A stretch of DNA of 64,000 nucleotides, taken from positions 13,776,146 to 13,840,145 of the forward strand of contig NC_060118.1 in NCBI RefSeq assembly GCF_021155765.1. The letters are read 5' to 3'. The notes beneath the pieces are model-generated. The model saw only the letters and a program-made list of their open reading frames with translations, searched no databases and was not told the DNA's origin. Source of the stretch: Diprion similis. Lineage: Eukaryota; Arthropoda; Insecta; Hymenoptera; Diprionidae. Of the stretch, positions 58,849-64,000 are shown in pieces. The translations under genes were made by a program, and so were the position numbers. Each line of letters opens with the position of its first letter. The stretch's first letter is position 1.

Positions 58849-61800
58849 CTACAACTCTGGATCCGGTGCGTTTATTGCGTATCCAAGTTTTTGAAGTGCC
58901 ATTTTGATTCCCGTATAGACCGTCGGGTCCTCGATCGTGCTTGGCATCTGCATTAGAGGTAAAAAACGAACAAAAATAATAATTGATATCTGCATTTTGC
59001 GGTGTCAATGATTTTTCATACCTGTACTCGCATGGACCTCGCTAAATCGGCTATGGATTTTCGGCATATTTTCCCCGATCTCGTCTTCGGCAGGGCTTCG
59101 ACAGATGCAGCAAGTTTGAAGGCAGCGATCGGTCCGATAAGCTTGCGAACTCGAGCTATTAATTCCTGGTTAACTTTTTCCTCGTTCTTCGCATCGCCTT
59201 CGTGCGTAAATAAATAATAGAAACAAGTTAAGTGGTGAAATGCCTGAACAATTCCACGATAATTCTTGGATAGAATGACGGGCGTCCCGTCTTACTATAC
59301 GAATACTGACCTCTTAGAACGTACAAGCACAGAGGTATGTCGCCTTTGGTGGGCTCCGGAACACCGACGACGGCCGCATCAACGACGTCCGGATGCCCCA
59401 GAACAACGTCCTCCAAGGCAAAGGTGGACAATCTATGCCCTGCCACGTTTATAACGTCGTCGTCACGTGCCGTTACGTAAACGTATCCAAACTCGTCGAT
59501 ATACCCGGCATCCATCGTGTCGTAAAACCCCTGACGATTTGGCAAATATATAAAGTTACGAAAGTAACAATTGGTGAAAATAGTGAAAGAATATTATCAG
59601 CTTATTGTTAAGGATGAGAAAACCTCTTGACTCACCGGATATTTTGAGAAATAAGTTTGCCTGAACCGTTCTGGGGCTAAATATAAATTCGACATTGTAC
59701 CAGGTGGCAAAGGTAACTTGATTACGATTCTTCCAAGCTCGTTTGGAACGGCCAGACTTCCGTCTTCCCGCAAAACTTTAACTGGGATCAAGAATAATTA
59801 ATATATAACCAAGCATATAATGTTAATGACCGAAGGAAATCATTAAAAAATCATTTGAAATCGACATACCATTGTAACCGGCAAACGGCATCCCTGCCGT
59901 ATACGGAGGCGGATCCCGATTGTGACCTAAGCCTAGGCAGGGGGCGGTAATCGCGTGTCCGGTCTCAGTTTGCCACCAGTGATTAAATATAGGAACTTTG
60001 AAGACGTTTTCCGCCCACGTTTTCGTCTCGAGATCGCAATGCTCACCCGCTATAAATATTGTCTTGAGCCTGAAAACGGTCGGTCGCAATTGGAAATTTT
60101 CATGAAATCAAAGAAGTATGAAAAAGGAAATACGGACACTTACGATTTTGTAGAATATTTCTTCCCCAGGGAAACGTCGGGGTCCACTCTCCTTAAGACC
60201 CGGAAGGCCGTTGGCACAGTGAAGAGGGCATTGACCCGGTGCTCCTCGATTATTCTGAAATGACGCATTGTTTCGTCGAGGGTCATAGAATTGTCGATAC
60301 TATGTGTGCGTGTGTATGCGTGTACTTTTGATGTATTCAATGCGAACCTGAAATATTGGCTGGCGTCTGGTGTCCTGTCCGGCTTTCCTTCGTACATGAC
60401 GCTGGTGATGCCGGCCAAAAGAGGACCGTAACATATGTAAGAATGGCCAACGACCCAGCCCATGTCCGAGGCTGCCCACCACACCGAGTTCTCGTCAGTT
60501 CCATAAATGGCTTTCATGGTCCAAGCAAGTGAAGCAATGTGGCCACCAATGGGCCTCTGAATTCCCTTCGGCTTGTCTACACGCAATCATTGACGGACTT
60601 AACTCTTTGTTACGAATAACTTACGAAATCAGCACACGCCGTTATCATCAGCAGTCCTTGTACTTTTCCTTACCTGTGGTTCCGGAGGTGTACAATATGT
60701 AGAGTGACTCGTTGGCTTCGACGGGAACGCACGGGTGAGGTTTACTGTCTTTTAGCGCCAAATCCCAGTCTATATCCCCGCTGGACAAGGGGGACTCCCA
60801 AACGTTACGTCTCTGGTAAATGATACTCCTGGGTTTCTCCACGGTAACCAGGTCCATGGCTTCGTTCAGTATGCTGGTGTATCTGTTACCCAATTCGCGA
60901 TGTGTATATATCAAAGGAAAATACATTTATCCACCTGTGTATATCCGTACACAATTCAAACACTCCACAATATCCGCTACTCTGTCCATTTTGTCCTAGA
61001 GCAAAACACTCACTTTATAAGTTTGTTTGGTTCCAACCCACAGCTCGCAGATATTATGACTTTTGGTTCCGCGTGATCGATTCTGGTTGCCAGTTCCCTC
61101 GCAGCGAATCCTGAAAAATCACACTTTCGCTCGTTGAACCTTATTCCAGACAACATTGGTAACGGACTTGCATTCAATCGCATTGAGCATTGCGAAACCA
61201 AGGATAAGAGTCTGTCAGCTTACCGCCGAAGACGACGGAGTGCACAGCACCGAGCCTGGCGGTGGCCAATATGGCCATGACGGTCTCCGGTATCAGAGGC
61301 ATGTAGATGACGACCCTGTCGCCCCTGCGGACGCCGAGATCGGCGAGGACCCCAGCGAGCAGAGAGACCTTCTCGAGGAGTTCGCTGTAGGTGACACTGC
61401 GGACGGTCGATGTTTGCGGACTGTCGTGTATCAGGGCGACTTTGTTCCCGCGACCAGCGGCGACGTGCCGGTCGACGGTGTTGTGGCAGGCGTTTATCTC
61501 GCCGCCGACATACCTGCAGGCATCGGTGTTCAAAGAATGTTAAACGAAGGTTAAAACGGCGTGTAAGGACAAGGAAGGTATTCCAGGTCAATCTCTCCGA
61601 CTTCATTTCCTCTGCAATATCTTATAGTCGACTAAAAACTGAACGACATCTATTTTTTTTTTTTATCTGCCATTAAACACTTTAAAGGGGTGAAACCACC
61701 CTCCGAATTAAGGCATTTTAAGAGGCGATTTGGCATTTTCACCCACAAGTATGTATATAATATTTTCTAACCATTCCAATTGGAAAAGTTTTCTCATACT

Positions 61801-62722
61801 CAGATACGAAAAAGGTAATTATCTCGACCAAAAAAAAAATTGCCCCTCGACATGCCTTACTTCGGAGGGTGGTTTCACTCCCTTAAAGTGTTCAATGGCG
61901 GATAAGAAAAACACATGTCGTTAAGTTCTTGGTCTAATATAACATGTTACCTGGGATACCTTCTTTGTGAGAAACGGAGGATTACGCGAGAGGGCGAAGC
62001 TGATCGGCTCACCACTTGGTATGGGGTGAATTCGAGTCGTCGAGGACCTTCTCCCACGGCTTGCTCCATTCAACGCATTGGGCTATTTCCGACCAGAATT
62101 CCTCGGGCTGGTCAATCGATCGTCTGAACACGTCTTCGTATACCGCGTTCGAGTAAAGGTCCCCGTTTACAATGTTACGTCCTGGAAAGTTGTAATTTCG
62201 CGTTTTTCAAAAGATAACAATAACGATCGTAGCATAGATAGGGGAGAATTGGGTAAATTGGGTCCCACCGGGCAAAACGGGCTCCGTGTGTTAAAAATCA
62301 TCTTTAGGCCAAAATAAGAAAAAATTTTATCTTGAGATTCCTCGAAAATCATGTTTTGGTTAACGGACCTGTTTCGCCCGTTTTGCTCTTGCCCTACGTA
62401 CTACGTTCGGTAGCCGTGTCGTCGAGAGGCCAAGCCGACGTCTTACTCGTCATCGGCGGCGGTATAAAGATAGTATAAGAACGGACATGTGTTGGTGGGA
62501 TCAAGGGCAGCGCCGTGTGCGTAAGGTATTATAATGCGCGGTCTGGTTTAATATTATCGAACAATGGGCGATGAATATACCACCGCAAGCGAGGACCGTT
62601 GTTTCGTCAACAACTCGGTCGAAAGCGGTTAGATTTCCTCGTTGTAGAATTATTCTAGAAATGGGATTGAACAAAAACGCGAGTTGCCCGCGTAACCTGC
62701 ACGCGCAACATTCTATATTCAT
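58849..62722 (-). CDS. ACSS3: Mitochondrial acyl-CoA synthetase short-chain family member 3
   Basis: Twelve exons join in phase to about 695 residues (human 686): 62722-62581, 62181-62013, 61513-61224, 61110-61014, 60882-60674, 60576-60348, 60254-60144, 60069-59870, 59781-59636, 59530-59311, 59197-59022, 58947-58849. The family activates propionate and other short acids to CoA thioesters through an acyl-AMP intermediate in the mitochondrial matrix. Visible motifs: FWSEIAQ and WSKPW in the N-terminal ACS domain; DRVVIYMPLIPE; the AMP-binding loop YTSGTTDKPKG near residue 300; HWWQTETG; DDVINVAGHRLS; and the C-terminal PKTRSGKI with the catalytic lysine. The loop reads Asp where TSGTTG is usual, at an exon junction. 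The first exon (62722-62581) is basic with few acids, fitting a targeting peptide, and its phase matches; an alternative first exon lies at 63881-63776. Two MITE-like hairpins sit in its first two introns. Confidence 0.94.
61663..61905. mobile_element. MITE-like hairpin in ACSS3 intron 2
   Basis: Arms of about 50 bases: the left reads TTATCTGCCATTAAACACTT and the right, inverted, TTATCCGCCATTGAACACTT; both continue into GTGAAACCACCCTCCGAA. About 243 bases, no coding frame. Confidence 0.75.
62241..62394. mobile_element. Short inverted-repeat element in ACSS3 intron 1
   Basis: The left arm contains GGGCAAAACGGGCTCCGT and the right arm, inverted, GAGCAAAACGGGCGAAAC then GGTCCGT. About 155 bases with an AT-rich centre. 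The pairing is imperfect, so an old copy. Confidence 0.5.
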
Positions 62723-64000
62723 GGTTATAAAGCGTTCGACTCGTTTGATAAAATTTCACTAAAAAAAGTTTGATTAGATTTTTCGTCCAACGAATATAAT
62801 TCGAAGCGTATAAGATCGACGCCGGTATTGGTAAGCATACCGCGAAGCGGGGGCGGAATGAAAAACAAAAAACGAAAAGAGAGAGAAAAAATGAAAATAA
62901 AAAACGACGACGAAGGAAATGTTTAAGTTAACCCTTTACGACCACCTTTTTTGAATCGGCTATTCAAGATTTACATTCAATTTTTGATATTTCGCTGTCA
63001 TTTTTTTTCTGCATAATTGAACTTCTGAGATGTTAATGTTGATGTTTTAAGAGGGATTATGACGATTCCGCGAATACGGTAAACGCTGTCGGTGAAAAAA
63101 TTTTCTGACAATGAGCTTAGATATGGCCTGATATAATTACATTTCATTACCTATAATATGGCCTTATATAACCTGATATGACCATATATAGATTCATATC
63201 TCAATAAGGGAATAAAGTAGGTCAGATCAAGTCATATCATAAAATTATATATAAGTCATATATATTTATACATAATTTTCTGATATGGCCATCTATGGGC
63301 CTATCCTACTATAATATGCGCTTATCGAAGAATTTTTCCACGGGTATGAATAAACAAAGTGTTGAAAATGCCTGTTTTTACAGAATAAACGTAATTGTGG
63401 GAACTAAAAATGTGGACCTCGGTGAACTTGGCATTCGAACCTAAGAACGAATAAAGCGAACAAAGTCCAAAATAGCGGAACCAATATGGCGGACTGCAAA
63501 TATAAGAATTGATCTAATTCGTTCATATCAGATCCGCCATTTTGAGTGTTTAAAATTTGTCAGATTACTCAGTTTTGAAATCAGCGACCTCGAGAACTCT
63601 TATGTACCCAGTTTCACGGAATTTGACTCGAAGGAATCTATGATCGGAGCACTGAATCGCCGATAAAAAAAGAAATATCGACCGGCGTGTGGATGAAGAT
63701 GATTCGAATGAAACTCAACTATTATGCAAGTTTGAATGCGTTGCCGGGGTTCTTCCCGCAGTAGTAAAAACTCACTGTCTCCGTTCACCACCCGGTGACC
63801 CTTGACGTGGGATTGAAACGTTGTTTTCGCGGCCTCGTCGACCCGGGGATGAACAAATTTACTGTTCACTTGTCCCAGCATCGTCTTCGTCGTCGTTACT
63901 GTTTCGTTAATACGTTCTGGATCCACGACGGTGGACGATTACGACTTCGCCAATGAATCCGCACCCTATCAACCCTCCTTTCTTCTACTACCTTTCAAAC
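62723..64000. other. Upstream region of ACSS3
   Basis: It contains AT-rich DNA with repeated ATATGGCC-like words near 63121-63310, a short GCGGA inverted repeat near 63475-63545 and one exon-like minus-strand frame at 63776-63881. No complete gene is visible before the window ends. Confidence 0.4.
63776..63881 (-). CDS. Possible alternative first exon of ACSS3, or part of an upstream gene
   Basis: A minus-strand frame from ATG at 63881 (MLGQVNSKF) runs to a gtgagt donor just below 63776 and ends in phase 1 (GAC A). The ACSS3 second exon begins in the matching phase, so it could splice there. The predicted N terminus has more acidic residues than a usual mitochondrial signal. The open frame extends upstream without an ATG, so it could also be an internal exon of another transcript. 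Only transcript data can decide. Confidence 0.25.

Noticed and set aside
63475-63545. Inverted ATGGCGGA / TCCGCCAT words
   Set aside because: Only eight bases pair, too short to call a mobile element.
1-64000. Search for tRNA, rRNA, CRISPR arrays and prokaryote-type systems
   Set aside because: No cloverleaf with a GGTTCRANNCC arm, no rRNA stretches and no spaced direct repeats were seen; the gene structure is eukaryotic throughout.

Overview
The window is nuclear DNA from an arthropod, most likely a holometabolous insect. Genes have many exons with GT-AG introns, AATAAA signals follow several stops, and one gene joins a farnesoic-acid-O-methyltransferase-type domain to DM9 repeats, a combination I associate with arthropods. 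Base composition and the many microsatellites would fit a basal hymenopteran such as a sawfly, but nothing here proves the order. I saw no bacterial or viral genes, no CRISPR array, no tRNA and no rRNA.

Layout. Positions 1-42193 hold one very large plus-strand gene, an ADAMTS-like secreted matrix protein of the MADD-4/ADAMTSL type. I joined 23 coding exons in phase, giving about 1,567 visible residues: 11 thrombospondin type-1 repeats, an ADAMTS cysteine-rich module, one Ig domain, a long acidic segment and a C-terminal PLAC domain. The exon with its start codon was not found. Its introns carry several MITE-like inverted-repeat elements and microsatellites. A 3.3 kb AT-rich stretch without a visible gene follows.

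From 45.5 kb the sequence is gene-dense. An intronless hydroxylysine kinase (HYKK) lies on the minus strand at 45506-46582. A two-exon orphan gene encoding 139 residues is at 47265-47826. A five-exon FAMeT/DM9-domain gene is at 48218-50122. The exosome nuclease DIS3, with 14 exons and 981 residues, spans 52057-58490. The mitochondrial short-chain acyl-CoA synthetase ACSS3, with 12 exons and about 695 residues, is on the minus strand at 58849-62722 and converges on DIS3.

Inside the 2.2 kb DIS3 intron (54063-56248) lies a complete nested gene on the opposite strand. It has six phase-consistent exons encoding a coiled-coil and proline-rich protein of about 389 residues that I do not recognise. 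The genes do not form a pathway: HYKK and ACSS3 are metabolic, DIS3 handles RNA decay, and MADD-4/ADAMTSL is extracellular.

The main points for follow-up are the nested gene, the loss of the ADAMTS spacer in the MADD-4-like protein, a Gly-to-Asp change in the ACSS3 AMP-binding loop, and at least five groups of hairpin-forming MITE-like elements, one ending about 20 bp before a splice acceptor.
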